The notes under the pieces were generated by a model. That model had not been told where the DNA came from. It did not search any database and saw nothing but the letters and a program-made list of their open reading frames with translations. A DNA stretch of 64,000 nt from Microbacterium sp. zg-B96 (lineage in GTDB: Bacteria; Actinomycetota; Actinomycetes; Actinomycetales; Microbacteriaceae): positions 2,542,001 through 2,606,000 of the forward strand of contig NZ_CP126738.1 of assembly GCF_030246865.1 (NCBI RefSeq). The letters run 5' to 3'. The position numbers were made by a program, and so were the translations under genes. Shown here piece after piece: positions 6,779-15,969 of the stretch; within the stretch, counting starts at the first letter, position 1; each line of letters starts with the position of its first letter.

Positions 6779-7360
6779 TCAGCGGTGGCGCTTCGACGCG
6801 GGCAGCATGATCGCCCGGCCGAGCTTGAACACGGCGAACGCCGCGAGCACCCAGGGGCCTACGACCAGTAGCGGGTCGAGCCACGAGTGCTTCAGGTCGA
6901 TCCGGCCGCGGCCGAAGCGCGACGCGATCGGGTGGTGGGCCACCTCTCCGGTCACACCCGACTGGGTGAACGGCTCGTCGGGACGCTTGCTCACCAGCGA
7001 TGCGACGTGCGCCGTGATGGCATCCACCCGGTCGCCCAGTATCAGCAGCATCCAGTGCGCCGTCTGGCCCTCGCTGTACCGGTCATAGGCAAAGCGGCGG
7101 ATGCGGCCGGCGACACCGTGCAGCGGCTGCGCGGTGCCGAACACGGGGGTGAGGCGCTCGTGCTCGACGGAACGCTCACGGCTCGCGCCACCCGGCTGCT
7201 GCTCGGGCAGGTCCCAGTGCGCGCCGGTGACGATGTCCGGCTGCTCGCGCGGGAACGCGGGGCGGTTGGCCGGATCGAGGTCACTGCCCCACCCGGGGAT
7301 GCGGGCGCGCAGCTCGTCGGGATCGGGAGTCGCGCCGGGCTTTTCGGAGGTGTACGGCAT
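6779..7360 (-). CDS. Hypothetical protein with C-terminal membrane helix, beside zinc dehydrogenase
   Basis: 193 residues; start ATG 7360 follows GAAGGAG. The first 60 residues are hydrophilic and Pro-rich (HWDLPEQQPGG). A conserved-looking middle contains HGVAGRIRRFAYDRYSEGQTAHWMLLILGDRVD. One hydrophobic helix near the C-terminus (PLLVVGPWVLAAFAVF) suggests a tail-anchored protein. It sits 26 bp after the dehydrogenase stop on the same strand, so the two are probably cotranscribed. No known domain recognised. Confidence 0.72.
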   Translation of the reverse strand: MPYTSEKPGATPDPDELRARIPGWGSDLDPANRPAFPREQPDIVTGAHWDLPEQQPGGASRERSVEHERLTPVFGTAQPLHGVAGRIRRFAYDRYSEGQTAHWMLLILGDRVDAITAHVASLVSKRPDEPFTQSGVTGEVAHHPIASRFGRGRIDLKHSWLDPLLVVGPWVLAAFAVFKLGRAIMLPASKRHR

Positions 7361-7386
7361 GTCGGTCTCCTTCGGATGCCGTCGGC

Positions 7387-8532
7387 TCACGCCGTCGGCG
7401 TGATCACGGGCTTGATGATGTCGTCGAGCTTCGACGAGAAGATGTGGTACCCCTCGGCGATGTGCTCGAGCGGGATGCGGTGGGTGATCATCTCGCTGGG
7501 CTTGATGTGCCCGGCGGCGAGGTGCTCGAGCAGGCGCGGCCACTGGCGCTTCACCGGCGCCTGGTTGGTGCGAAGCGTCAGGCCCTTGTTCATCGCGTCG
7601 CCGAACTTGACGGCGCTGAACAGCGGCCCGTAGGCACCCATCACCGAGATGGTGCCGGCTTTGCGCACCGAGTCGATCGCCCAGTTGAGCGCGACGGGCG
7701 ATCCGCCCTGCATCTTGAGCTTGGCTGCGGTGACGTGCTGCATGACGTGGCCATCGGCCTCGGCTCCCACAGCCTCGATCACGACGTCGGCACCGAGTCC
7801 TCCGGTCTGCTTCTTCAGTTCCAGGACGATGTCGTTCACCTGGCCGAAGTTGATCGTCTCGGCGTGGGCCATCTGTTCGGCCTTGCGCAGCCGGTAGTCC
7901 AGGTAATCCACGACGATGACGCGTCCGGCGCCCATCAGCCAGCTCGACTGCGCCGCTGCCAGCCCGATGGGGCCGGCGCCGAACACCACGACGGTGTCGC
8001 CCTGCGTGATGTCACCCAGCTGCGCCCCGAAGTATCCGGTGGAGAAGGCATCCGTCAGCATCAGCGCGTCTTCGGGGTCGACCCCGTCGGGGATCACCAT
8101 CGGTCCGACATCGGCGAACGGCACGCGCACGAGCTCCGCCTGGCCGCCGTCGTAGCCGCCTGCGGTGTGCGAGTAGCCGTAGATGCCGCCGACCGCGGTG
8201 GCGTTCGCGTTGACGTTGTGGCAGTTGGAGAACAGTCCCCGCGAGCAGAAGTAGCAGCTGCCGCAGAAGATGTTGAAGGGCACCATCACGCGGTCGCCGA
8301 CGGAGAGGTTCTGCACCGACGAACCGACCTGCTCCACCCGCCCGATGAACTCATGGCCGAAGGTGTGGCCGACCCGGGTGTCGGGCAGCATGCCGTGGTA
8401 CAGGTGAAGGTCCGACCCGCAGATCGCGGCGAGCTCCACGCGCACGATGGCGTCGTTGGGGTGCTCGATCTTCGGGTCCGGCTTGTTCTCGACGCGCACC
8501 TTGTAGGGCCCGCGGTAGGTCATCGCTTTCAT
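7387..8532 (-). CDS. Zinc-dependent alcohol dehydrogenase (formaldehyde dehydrogenase-like)
   Basis: 381 residues; ATG 8532 is preceded by AAGGAGG. Catalytic zinc ligands C38 (AAICGSD) and H60/E61 (GHEFIG) are present, as is the structural-zinc set C90, C93, C96 and C104. The Rossmann motif GAGPIGLAAA follows around residue 180. Length and the insert after the Rossmann domain fit the glutathione-independent formaldehyde dehydrogenase-like branch of medium-chain dehydrogenases. Substrate unknown. It should oxidise an alcohol or aldehyde hydrate with NAD(P)+ in the cytoplasm. Confidence 0.9.
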   Translation of the reverse strand: MKAMTYRGPYKVRVENKPDPKIEHPNDAIVRVELAAICGSDLHLYHGMLPDTRVGHTFGHEFIGRVEQVGSSVQNLSVGDRVMVPFNIFCGSCYFCSRGLFSNCHNVNANATAVGGIYGYSHTAGGYDGGQAELVRVPFADVGPMVIPDGVDPEDALMLTDAFSTGYFGAQLGDITQGDTVVVFGAGPIGLAAAQSSWLMGAGRVIVVDYLDYRLRKAEQMAHAETINFGQVNDIVLELKKQTGGLGADVVIEAVGAEADGHVMQHVTAAKLKMQGGSPVALNWAIDSVRKAGTISVMGAYGPLFSAVKFGDAMNKGLTLRTNQAPVKRQWPRLLEHLAAGHIKPSEMITHRIPLEHIAEGYHIFSSKLDDIIKPVITPTA

Positions 8533-8622
8533 CACGCCTCCTTGTGGTCTTTCAGTCTCACCCGGGCGAAAAACCCGCGCGCGGGGGTTGCCAATCACGC
8601 CGACGCGTGCCACACGTGTGCC

Positions 8623-9117
8623 TCAGAGCACGACGAGCTGCACCTCGCGTAGGGCGCCGTCCTCGACGCGCGCGGTCATCATGGTGTGGCGCGGCTGCCG
8701 CCGCCGGTCGGTGGGCGACCCGGGGTTCAGCAGCCGCAGCCCGCCCGGGGCCGTGGTGTCCCACGGGATGTGACTGTGCCCGAACACCAGCACGTCGGAG
8801 TCGCCGAATGTCTGCTGCATCCGCTCGTCGCGGCCGCGCGCCTGGCCGGTCTCGTGCACGACCGCGAAGCGCACCCCCTCGATCTCGCGCCGTGCGATCT
8901 CCGGCAGCCGGGCGCGCAGATCCGCCCCGTCGTTGTTGCCATAGACGCCGAGCACCTCGGCGTGCTGCTCGAGTTCGTCCAGCACGGATGCCGTCACCCA
9001 ATCCCCGGCATGGATCACCAGGTCGGCCGCATCGGCGGCGCGCAGCACGGCGGCAGGCAGCACCCGCGCGCGTGCGGGCACGTGCGTGTCGGAGATGAGC
9101 AGCAGGCTCGTGCTCAT
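8623..9117 (-). CDS. YfcE/MJ0936-family metallophosphoesterase
   Basis: 164 residues from ATG 9117; an alternative in-frame start is 9126. The calcineurin-like metal ligands are D10/H12 (ISDTH), D39 (HAGD), N62 (GNND) and H114/H116 (FGHSH), followed by LLNPGSPTDRR. This short family hydrolyses phosphodiesters such as bis-p-nitrophenyl phosphate or cyclic nucleotides in a Mn-dependent way. The in vivo substrate is not known. It follows on the same strand after the small membrane-protein gene (28 bp). Confidence 0.88.
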   Translation of the reverse strand: MSTSLLLISDTHVPARARVLPAAVLRAADAADLVIHAGDWVTASVLDELEQHAEVLGVYGNNDGADLRARLPEIARREIEGVRFAVVHETGQARGRDERMQQTFGDSDVLVFGHSHIPWDTTAPGGLRLLNPGSPTDRRRQPRHTMMTARVEDGALREVQLVVL

Positions 9118-9145
9118 CGGCGGCATCCGTCCCCGGTCGCTTCGG

Positions 9146-9526
9146 TCAGGACGTGGAGCCGAGGGTGGCGACCAGGTAGATCCCCACGAAGATCAGCACC
9201 GCGCCGGCGGCGAGCACGATCATCAGCGTCGCGAGGCGACGGGTGCTGCGGTGGATGCCGGAGGTGCCGCGCGACGCCAGGAACATCGTCACCCACAGCG
9301 CCACGACCCACACGATGCCGAGAATCGGCAGCAGCACCTGGCCGGTCTGGAATGCGATCACGTACAGCACGGTCGCCACCGCGGCCAGCACACCGGCGGG
9401 GACGAGCCAGCGCGAGGGCGCACCGGCAGGCAGGTTCGGATCGGCGGACGGGTCGGCGGTGGCCGGCACCGGCTGGCGGTCGGGCATCTGCTCGGGGCCG
9501 TGCGCCTGGAATCGTTTGTCGGTCAT
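9146..9526 (-). CDS. Small three-helix membrane protein
   Basis: 126 residues; ATG 9526 follows GGAAGGAG. After a hydrophilic Pro/Asp-rich N-terminus (about 45 residues) come three hydrophobic helices: VPAGVLAAVATVLYVIAF, VLLPILGIVWVVALWVTMF and LMIVLAAGAVLIFVGIYLV. No family recognised and no charged catalytic residues in the helices. Confidence 0.75.
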   Translation of the reverse strand: MTDKRFQAHGPEQMPDRQPVPATADPSADPNLPAGAPSRWLVPAGVLAAVATVLYVIAFQTGQVLLPILGIVWVVALWVTMFLASRGTSGIHRSTRRLATLMIVLAAGAVLIFVGIYLVATLGSTS

Positions 9527-9666
9527 GTCACGCTCCTTCCCCATTACGATCCCCGATCGCCGCTGATCGGAAGTGGGGCTTGACACGACGGCATGCGCTG
9601 ACGCAGCCGAGTGGGTTGCGAACGCGCGACCGCGCCATTAATTCCGGTCATAGGTTGTTCCTTTGT

Positions 9667-9680
9667 CACAAACGATTGCG
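9667..9680. promoter_or_regulatory. Candidate LacI-type operator upstream of ABC operon
   Basis: The core CAAACGATTG (9669-9678) matches the LacI-family palindrome CAAnCGnTTG with the central CG. It overlaps a second small palindrome TTTGTCACAAA (9662-9672). It is about 50 bp before the solute-binding protein start, in an operon whose fourth gene encodes a LacI-family repressor. Confidence 0.6.
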
Positions 9681-9730
9681 ATAGTGTCCCTTCGGTGGGA
9701 ATCACCTCAAGGACGAGCGAGAGGCACGGC

Positions 9731-10807
9731 ATGTTCGGAGCACGCAAGAAGCACCTGGCGATCATCGGAGCGACGGCAGCTGCCGTGCTGGCTCTGGGGG
9801 GATGCGCCGCGGGCGAAGAGGAAGCCGACACCGGCGACGCCGCCGAATCGGCCGACGCGACGCTCATCGTCTACACCAACTCCAACTCCGACGGCCGTGG
9901 CGAGTGGCTGCAGGCCCAGGCCGAAGAGGCCGGCTTCGACATCGAGATCGTCGGGCTCGGCGGCGCGGACCTGACCAACCGCATCATCGCGGAGAAGAAC
10001 AACCCCGTGGGCGATGTCGTCTTCGGCCTCAACACGATGTTCTTCGAGCAGCTCAAGGCCGAAGAGGCCATCGCCGGCTACGAGCCCAGCTGGAGCGGCG
10101 AAGTCCCCGCCGACGCCGGGGACCCCGCCGACGGCGTCTACTGGCCGCTGGTCGAGCAGGCCATCGTCACCGTGTACGACCAGAACACCAACACCACCGC
10201 TCCCGACGATGTCGACGAGCTGGCGACGGATGCCGCCTACCAGGGCCGCTACGAAGTGAACCCGGCCCTCGGCCAGGCCACCCCCCAGCTGGTGCTGGCG
10301 GGCATGCTGACCCGCCACCTCGATGAAGACGGCGACCTCGGCGTGAGCGACGAGGGCTGGGAACTGGTCGAGGCGTACTACGCCAATGGCTCCCCGGTGG
10401 TGGAAGGCACCGACCTCTACGCCCGCATCACCCGCGGCGAGGTGGACTACGGCGTGCTGCCCTCCAGCGCCATCGAGGCCCGCGACACCGAGTACGGCAC
10501 CGAAACCGGCATGATCGTCCCCGAGTACGGCGTGCCGTACGTCACCGAACAGGTCGCCGTCATCAACGGCAGCGCCAACGAGACCCGCGCGCAGGAGTTC
10601 ATCGACTGGTTCGGCAGCGCCGAGGTGCAGGGTGCCTTCGCCGCCGAGTTCAACGCCATGCCCGTCAACGAGGGCGCGATCGCCGAGGCCAACCCTGAGG
10701 TCGTCGCGCTGCTGGCAGAGCTGCCGCGTCAGGACATCGACTTCGGTTTCGTGAGCGAGCACCTCGGCGACTGGGTCGAGAAGGTCACTCTCGAATACAT
10801 CGGCTGA
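9731..10807 (+). CDS. ABC transporter solute-binding lipoprotein (Fe3+/phosphonate type)
   Basis: 358 residues. The N-terminus has KK, a hydrophobic stretch and the lipobox L-G-G-C with C25 as lipidation site, so the protein is membrane-tethered outside. The fold is family-1 solute-binding (LIVYTNSNSDGRGEWLQA; GLGGADLTNRIIAEKNNPVGDVVFG). It is typical of the ferric, sugar-phosphate (AfuA) and 2-aminoethylphosphonate (PhnS) binding proteins. Linked ATPase, fused permease, LacI repressor and phosphodiesterase favour an organic phosphate over iron (inference). Confidence 0.88.
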   Translation: MFGARKKHLAIIGATAAAVLALGGCAAGEEEADTGDAAESADATLIVYTNSNSDGRGEWLQAQAEEAGFDIEIVGLGGADLTNRIIAEKNNPVGDVVFGLNTMFFEQLKAEEAIAGYEPSWSGEVPADAGDPADGVYWPLVEQAIVTVYDQNTNTTAPDDVDELATDAAYQGRYEVNPALGQATPQLVLAGMLTRHLDEDGDLGVSDEGWELVEAYYANGSPVVEGTDLYARITRGEVDYGVLPSSAIEARDTEYGTETGMIVPEYGVPYVTEQVAVINGSANETRAQEFIDWFGSAEVQGAFAAEFNAMPVNEGAIAEANPEVVALLAELPRQDIDFGFVSEHLGDWVEKVTLEYIG

Positions 10808-10827
10808 ACAAGGGACAGGCAGCGATC

Positions 10828-11877
10828 GTGATCCGCTTCGAAGACGTCGACGTCACCTTCGGCGAACACCGTGCGGTGCGCGGGCTGAATCTGGAGATCC
10901 GTGAAGGCGAGTTCTTCACCCTCCTCGGCCCGTCGGGGTGCGGTAAGACAACCGCACTCCGGTCGCTCGCCGGATTCATCCAGCCCAGCGGCGGCCGCAT
11001 CTGGATCGGCGACCGGGACGTGACCAACGTCGCCAGCGAGAAGCGCGGCGTCGGCATGGTCTTCCAGAACTACGCCCTGTTCCCGAGCATGAACGTGCGC
11101 GAGAACATCGCGTTCGGTCTGGCGGTGCGCAAGTCGTCCAAGGCAGAGCAGCGCCGGCTGGTCGACGAGATCGCGGATCGCACCGGCCTGGCATCCGCTC
11201 AGCTGGACAAGAGCGTCGCAGAACTCTCCGGTGGTCAGCAGCAGCGCGTGGCGATCGCCCGCGCGCTGGTGCTGACCCCGAAGATCCTGCTGCTCGATGA
11301 GCCGCTGTCCAACCTCGACGCCAAGCTGCGCGTGCAGCTTCGCGAACAGTTGAAGCAGCTGCAGAACGACCTGGGCGTGACGACGGTCTACGTCACCCAT
11401 GACCAGGAAGAGGCGCTGACGCTCAGCGACCGCATCGCAGTGCTGGATGCCGGGCAGTTGCAGCAGGTGGGCACGCCCGAGGAGATCTACGACCGCAGTG
11501 CGACGTCGTTCGTCTGCCGCTTCATCGGCGAAAGCAACCGGCTGTCGCCGGCGGTGCTGCGCCGACTGCGCTCCGGCGCAGAGGCGGGCACGCCTGCGGC
11601 CGCCCTCGACGAGCACGCCGAGAGCTACGTGCGACCGGAGAAGGTCGCGATCGTCGCCGGCACCGAGACGGCATCCTCCTCGGGCGCCGCCCCGGTGTAC
11701 GGGACGGTGCAGGACCGCACCTACCACGGTGGCCACAGCGTCTACACGGTCACCGTGGACGACACCCCGCTGCGGGTGAGCGTGGCCGGCACCGCCGCCG
11801 CGCGGCGATGGGAGCCGGGTACCGAGGTCACCCTCGGCATCGACCCCCGCTGGGTGCTCCAGTACCCGGGGCGTTGA
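10828..11877 (+). CDS. ABC transporter ATP-binding protein
   Basis: 349 residues, GTG start. Walker A GPSGCGKTT at 34-42, Q-loop FQNYALFP near 80-87, signature LSGGQ at 133-137, Walker B ILLLDEP with E158, and switch His in VTHDQEEA. The last 100 residues form a TOBE-like regulatory domain (YVRPEKVAIV). This architecture is the FbpC/PotA/ThiQ type that energises importers. The permease ATG follows its stop with one base between. Confidence 0.92.
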   Translation: MIRFEDVDVTFGEHRAVRGLNLEIREGEFFTLLGPSGCGKTTALRSLAGFIQPSGGRIWIGDRDVTNVASEKRGVGMVFQNYALFPSMNVRENIAFGLAVRKSSKAEQRRLVDEIADRTGLASAQLDKSVAELSGGQQQRVAIARALVLTPKILLLDEPLSNLDAKLRVQLREQLKQLQNDLGVTTVYVTHDQEEALTLSDRIAVLDAGQLQQVGTPEEIYDRSATSFVCRFIGESNRLSPAVLRRLRSGAEAGTPAAALDEHAESYVRPEKVAIVAGTETASSSGAAPVYGTVQDRTYHGGHSVYTVTVDDTPLRVSVAGTAAARRWEPGTEVTLGIDPRWVLQYPGR

Positions 11878-11878
11878 G

Positions 11879-13870
11879 ATGGCGCTGACCACTCCTCCCC
11901 CGCCACCGGAGGCGGACGAGCTGCCCGCGGCATCCGCACCCCTCGGCCCCACTCCGGGCCGTCCGCGCCGCCGGGGCCGCAAGCCGGGCAGCATCCGCGC
12001 CATGCTGCGCTCGCCCATCGTGTGGGTCACCGGCATCGCGGTGCTGTGGTTCGCCGCCGCGTTCCTCGTGCTCCCCAACGTCACGCTGCTGGGCGCGACC
12101 TTCTTCCCGGACGGCCAGTTGAGCCTGCGGGCACTGGAGAAGCTGTTCGGCAGCGAGCGGGCCATGAGCACGCTGGGCAACAGCTTCCTGCTGGCGATCA
12201 CACTGTCGATCACCGTCAACGTGGTCGGCGTCTTCATCGTGCTGGTGACGCAGTACTTCCGCATCCGCGGCGCGCGCCTGCTGTGGCTCGGTTACGCCAC
12301 CACCCTCATCTACGGCGGCATCGTGCTGGCCGCCGGCTACAACTTCATCTACGGCCGCTTCGGGTTCATCACCAACATGGCAGCCAACTGGTGGCCGGAT
12401 CTGGACCGCGACTGGTTCTCGGGCTACTTCGCCGTCGTGTTCGTGATGACCTTCGCCTCCACGACCAACCACATGCTGTTCCTGTCGTCATCGCTGGCGA
12501 AGATCGACTACGCCTCCGTCGAGGCCGCCAAGCTCATGGGCGCCTCCACCTGGACGATCCTGCGACGCATCGTGCTGCCGGTCATGCGACCGATGCTCTT
12601 CGCCGTCACGGTGCTGACGTTCCTCATCGGCCTCGGCGCGCTGACGGCTCCCCTCGTGCTGGGCGGGCCCGACTTCCAGACCGTCGCCCCGCTCATCGTC
12701 GACCTCTCCCGCAGCCCCGTCACCCGCGACATCGCGGCGCTGCTGGCGATCGTGCTGGGTGTGGCGACCATCATCCTGCTGGCGATCATGAACCGCGCCG
12801 AGAAGTCCGGCGTGTACTTCTCCGTCGCCAAGGTTGCCACCCCCATCCAGAAGCAGCAGATCCAGAACCCGCTCGCCAACGCGGTCGTGCACGTGCTGGC
12901 ATACGTCGTCTGGCTGATCTACCTCATCCCGGTCGTGCTGATCGTGGTGTTCTCGTTCGTCGACGCCCGCAGCATTCTCGCCGGCAGCATCACGTTCGAC
13001 AGCTTCACGCTGGACAACTACATCACCGTGTTCACGACCGCCGACGCGATGCGTCCGTTCGTCGTGAGCGTCGTCTACAGCGCGCTGGCCTCGGTGATCG
13101 CCGTGGTGGGGCTGCTGTTCGTCGCCCGGATGCTGCAGCGCTACCGCAACCCGCTCACCTCGGCGATCGAGTACGTGCTGCACATCCCGTGGATCCTGCC
13201 GACCGTGCTCATCGCGCTGGGGCTGGTGATGACCTTCGACAAGCCCAACGGCTGGATCGGCAACCTGGTGCTCACCGGTACGCCGGCACTGCTGCTGATC
13301 GCGTACATCATCGTGAAGATCCCGTTCACGCTGCGCCTGCTCAAGGCCGCGTTCGCGTCGGTGCCGGATTCACTGGAGGACGCCTCGCGCATCCTCGGTG
13401 CCGGGTCGCTGACGGCGTTCCGGCGCGTCATCATCCCGCTCGTGCTGCCGACGGCCGCGGCCATCACAGCGCTGAACTTCAACAGCCTGCTGGATGACTA
13501 CGACGCGGCGATCTTCCTCTACCACCCGCTGTACCAGCCGCTCGGCGTGGCGATCCAGGAGAGCACGCGCGGCGAGAACAACCTGGACGCGATGCCGATC
13601 ACCTTCGTCTACACCGTGCTGCTCATGGTCATCATGGGGATCACGATGTACCTCGTCTACGGACGCGGCTCGAAGGCCGGCTCGCCGCGCCGCGTCGGTC
13701 GTCGTGCTCTGGCGCGCGACGCCGTTGCGCGCGATGCACGCGCGGCGCAGGATGCCGGTGTGCGTGCTGCCGCCGGCGCGGGTGCGGGTGTCGCGCCTGC
13801 GGGCGCGGATGGCGCCGGTGCGGATGCCGCCGGCGGCCGCCGTGCCGCCAGGAGGAAAAACGACGCATGA
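11879..13870 (+). CDS. Fused two-domain ABC permease with Ala/Arg-rich tail
   Basis: 663 residues forming both halves of the channel in one chain, as in FbpB-type permeases. The two EAA loops are visible around residue 215 (EAAKLMGASTWTILRRIVLPV) and residue 499 (EDASRILGAGSLTAFRRV), each within about six membrane helices. From about residue 598 the protein continues as a 65-residue Ala/Arg/Gly/Asp low-complexity tail that is not part of the family. The 3' end overlaps the LacI gene by ATGA. Confidence 0.9.
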   Translation: MALTTPPPPPEADELPAASAPLGPTPGRPRRRGRKPGSIRAMLRSPIVWVTGIAVLWFAAAFLVLPNVTLLGATFFPDGQLSLRALEKLFGSERAMSTLGNSFLLAITLSITVNVVGVFIVLVTQYFRIRGARLLWLGYATTLIYGGIVLAAGYNFIYGRFGFITNMAANWWPDLDRDWFSGYFAVVFVMTFASTTNHMLFLSSSLAKIDYASVEAAKLMGASTWTILRRIVLPVMRPMLFAVTVLTFLIGLGALTAPLVLGGPDFQTVAPLIVDLSRSPVTRDIAALLAIVLGVATIILLAIMNRAEKSGVYFSVAKVATPIQKQQIQNPLANAVVHVLAYVVWLIYLIPVVLIVVFSFVDARSILAGSITFDSFTLDNYITVFTTADAMRPFVVSVVYSALASVIAVVGLLFVARMLQRYRNPLTSAIEYVLHIPWILPTVLIALGLVMTFDKPNGWIGNLVLTGTPALLLIAYIIVKIPFTLRLLKAAFASVPDSLEDASRILGAGSLTAFRRVIIPLVLPTAAAITALNFNSLLDDYDAAIFLYHPLYQPLGVAIQESTRGENNLDAMPITFVYTVLLMVIMGITMYLVYGRGSKAGSPRRVGRRALARDAVARDARAAQDAGVRAAAGAGAGVAPAGADGAGADAAGGRRAARRKNDA

Positions 13871-14889
13871 GCGAGACGCCCGAACGCGCCCCGCTGCGAG
13901 TGACGATCAGTGACGTCGCCGCCGCAGCGGGAGTGTCGCGGGCGACCGCGACGCGTGCGCTGAAGGGCGAGGGCCGGTTCTCCGAATCCACGCGGGAGCG
14001 GATCCTCGAGATCTGCGCGCGCCTCGGCTACGTGCCCAACACGATGGCCGCCGAGCTCGCCGCCGGGCGCACCGGGACGGTCGGGCTGATGCTGCGCGAC
14101 GCCAGCAACCCGGCGTACGGTCTGCTGTTCTCGCGGCTGCAGGACGAAGCCCACGCGCGCGGCCTGGATCTGGTCACTGTGACGATCGGCGCCGACACCG
14201 GCGGCACCAAGCAGGTCACCGCGCTGCAGCGGCTGCTGGGCATGCGGGTCGCCGGCCTGATCGTCGCCACCGGTGGCGTGACCAACGAGCAGCTCATGCC
14301 GTTCGCCGACCAGGTGCCGATCCTGCGCGCCGGCCGGGACGAGACCGGTGACCGCATCCATGCCGTCGCGTACGACGAGCACGCTCACGGCGAGCTGCTC
14401 GCCCAGCACATCCATGCCCTCGGTCACCGCCGCGTCGCGGTGCTCGCCACCGACCCGGTGGCCTCTTTCCCCGAGCACGTGCGGGCCACCGCGATGCGCG
14501 AATGGCTCGAGGCCGCCGGCGCGAACGTCGTGGCCGTCCCGGTGGGCGCGGCGCCGGAAGACGGCGTCGCGGACGTGCTCGCACTGGCATCCGCCGGGCG
14601 CATCACCGCGGTGCTGTGCTCCTCGGACTACCGGCAGCTGGCCGTGCTGCGCGCCGCGCGCGCGGCGGGGCTTGATGTGCCCGGCGACCTCAGCGTCACC
14701 GGGTGCGACGGCATCCTGCCCGGGGCGGACCTGCTGGGCCTGACCACCGTGCGCATTCCGGTGGAACAGGTGGCGCGGGGCGCCATCGAAGCGATACAGC
14801 ACCTGCTCGACACCGGCGAGGACACGGTGGTGCGCCGGTCGCATGCCGGGCCGCTCGTGCCCGGCGCGACCGCAGCGCCGCTGTCGTGA
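13867..14889 (+). CDS. LacI-family transcriptional regulator of the ABC operon
   Basis: 340 residues. The N-terminal HTH is clear (ISDVAAAAGVSRATATRALKG), followed by a hinge (GYVPNTMAAELAAGRT) and a periplasmic-binding-protein-like effector domain. It is translationally coupled to the permease gene, so repressor and importer are made together, which suggests feedback control. The likely target is the operator at 9667-9680. The effector is probably the imported substrate or its product. Confidence 0.9.
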   Translation: MSETPERAPLRVTISDVAAAAGVSRATATRALKGEGRFSESTRERILEICARLGYVPNTMAAELAAGRTGTVGLMLRDASNPAYGLLFSRLQDEAHARGLDLVTVTIGADTGGTKQVTALQRLLGMRVAGLIVATGGVTNEQLMPFADQVPILRAGRDETGDRIHAVAYDEHAHGELLAQHIHALGHRRVAVLATDPVASFPEHVRATAMREWLEAAGANVVAVPVGAAPEDGVADVLALASAGRITAVLCSSDYRQLAVLRAARAAGLDVPGDLSVTGCDGILPGADLLGLTTVRIPVEQVARGAIEAIQHLLDTGEDTVVRRSHAGPLVPGATAAPLS

Positions 14890-14935
14890 TGACCTCACTG
14901 CTCTTGCTCCGAGATATCCCCGAAGGGACCATCCG

Positions 14936-15823
14936 ATGATCCTCAGCGAGTACCCCCGCCCCCGCAGGGTGTTCGTGCACCTCGCCGACACTCACCTGCC
15001 GGGCGACCCGGAGCTGCTGTACGGCGCTGCGGATGCCGACGGGCACCTGGCCACGCTGCTGAAGCGGATCGAGGCGAGCGGGCTGCGGCCCGACGCGCTG
15101 CTGCTGGCCGGCGACCTGGTCGACCGCGGCGACCGCTCCGCGTACCGGCGCCTGCGGGCGCTGGTGGAACCGGTCGCCGAGCGCATCGGCGCCGAGATCG
15201 TGTGGGCGCCGGGCAACCACGACGACCGCGCCGCGATGCGCGAAGAGCTGCCGATCGACGACGCCGGCACGGCCGACCCCTATGCGCCGATCTGCTTCAC
15301 GCGGTGGTTCGGCGGACTGCGGGTGCTCGTGCTGGACTCCACCGTGCCCGGCGCGCACTGGGGCGAGGCAGGCCCGGCGCAACTGGAGTGGCTGCGCGAT
15401 GAGCTGTCGCGGCCCGCGCCGGAGGGCAGCATCCTCGTCGTGCACCACCCCCCGCTGCCGACGGTGCTGGATCTGGCGGTCACCGTCGAGCTGCGCGAGC
15501 AGAAGGCACTGGCCGATGTGCTGCGCGGATCGGACGTGCGGGCGATCCTCGCCGGGCACGTGCATCACCCGTCGTTCGGCAGCTTCGCCGGGATCCCGGT
15601 GTCGGTCGCGTCCTCCAGCGCGTACGGGCAGGATCTCGCGACCGTCGTGGGTTCGACGCGCGGTCACGATGGCGGTCAGGGCTACAACCTGGTGCACGTG
15701 TATCCCGAGACGATCGTGCACTCCCCCGTCGCGCTCGAGCGCGGTGCGAACGTGGGCGAGCACGTCCCCGCCGCCGAGGTCGCCGCCCGCATCGCCGCCG
15801 CCGGCCTAGCCTGGCGCCCCTGA
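14936..15823 (+). CDS. Icc/CpdA-type metallophosphoesterase
   Basis: 295 residues, start ATG 14936. The complete metal site is present: D18/H20 (LADTHLPGD), D60 (LAGDLVDRG), N94/H95 (PGNHDD), an HHPP motif and a GHVHH motif. The family cleaves cyclic nucleotides or glycerophosphodiesters in the cytoplasm. It is 46 bp after the LacI gene and is probably the metabolic gene of the importer operon, acting on the imported phosphodiester (inference). Directly after its stop begins a GAGTGAGTATTCGCG array. Confidence 0.88.
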   Translation: MILSEYPRPRRVFVHLADTHLPGDPELLYGAADADGHLATLLKRIEASGLRPDALLLAGDLVDRGDRSAYRRLRALVEPVAERIGAEIVWAPGNHDDRAAMREELPIDDAGTADPYAPICFTRWFGGLRVLVLDSTVPGAHWGEAGPAQLEWLRDELSRPAPEGSILVVHHPPLPTVLDLAVTVELREQKALADVLRGSDVRAILAGHVHHPSFGSFAGIPVSVASSSAYGQDLATVVGSTRGHDGGQGYNLVHVYPETIVHSPVALERGANVGEHVPAAEVAARIAAAGLAWRP

Positions 15824-15829
15824 GCCGCC

Positions 15830-15884
15830 GAGTGAGTATTCGCGCCGCCGAGTGAGCATTCGCGCCGCCGAGTGAGTATTCGCG
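15830..15884 (+). repeat. 20-bp-period array, three copies of GAGTGAGTATTCGCG
   Basis: Copies start at 15830, 15850 (one change, GAGTGAGC) and 15870, exactly 20 bp apart. The array begins 6 bp after the phosphoesterase stop, in the same orientation as that gene. Confidence 0.9.
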
Positions 15885-15969
15885 GGCGTGGGGACCGCGA
15901 CTCCGCTGTCAACCCCTCGTCGGTCGCTGCGGCGCCTTCATATGCTGAGCGGGATCGGAAGGATGCCCC

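Noticed and set aside
9655..9686. Sigma-70 promoter TTGTTC-...-ATAGTG before the ABC operon
   Set aside because: No spacing of 16-18 bp gives a -10 that fits TANNNT, so I list only the operator.
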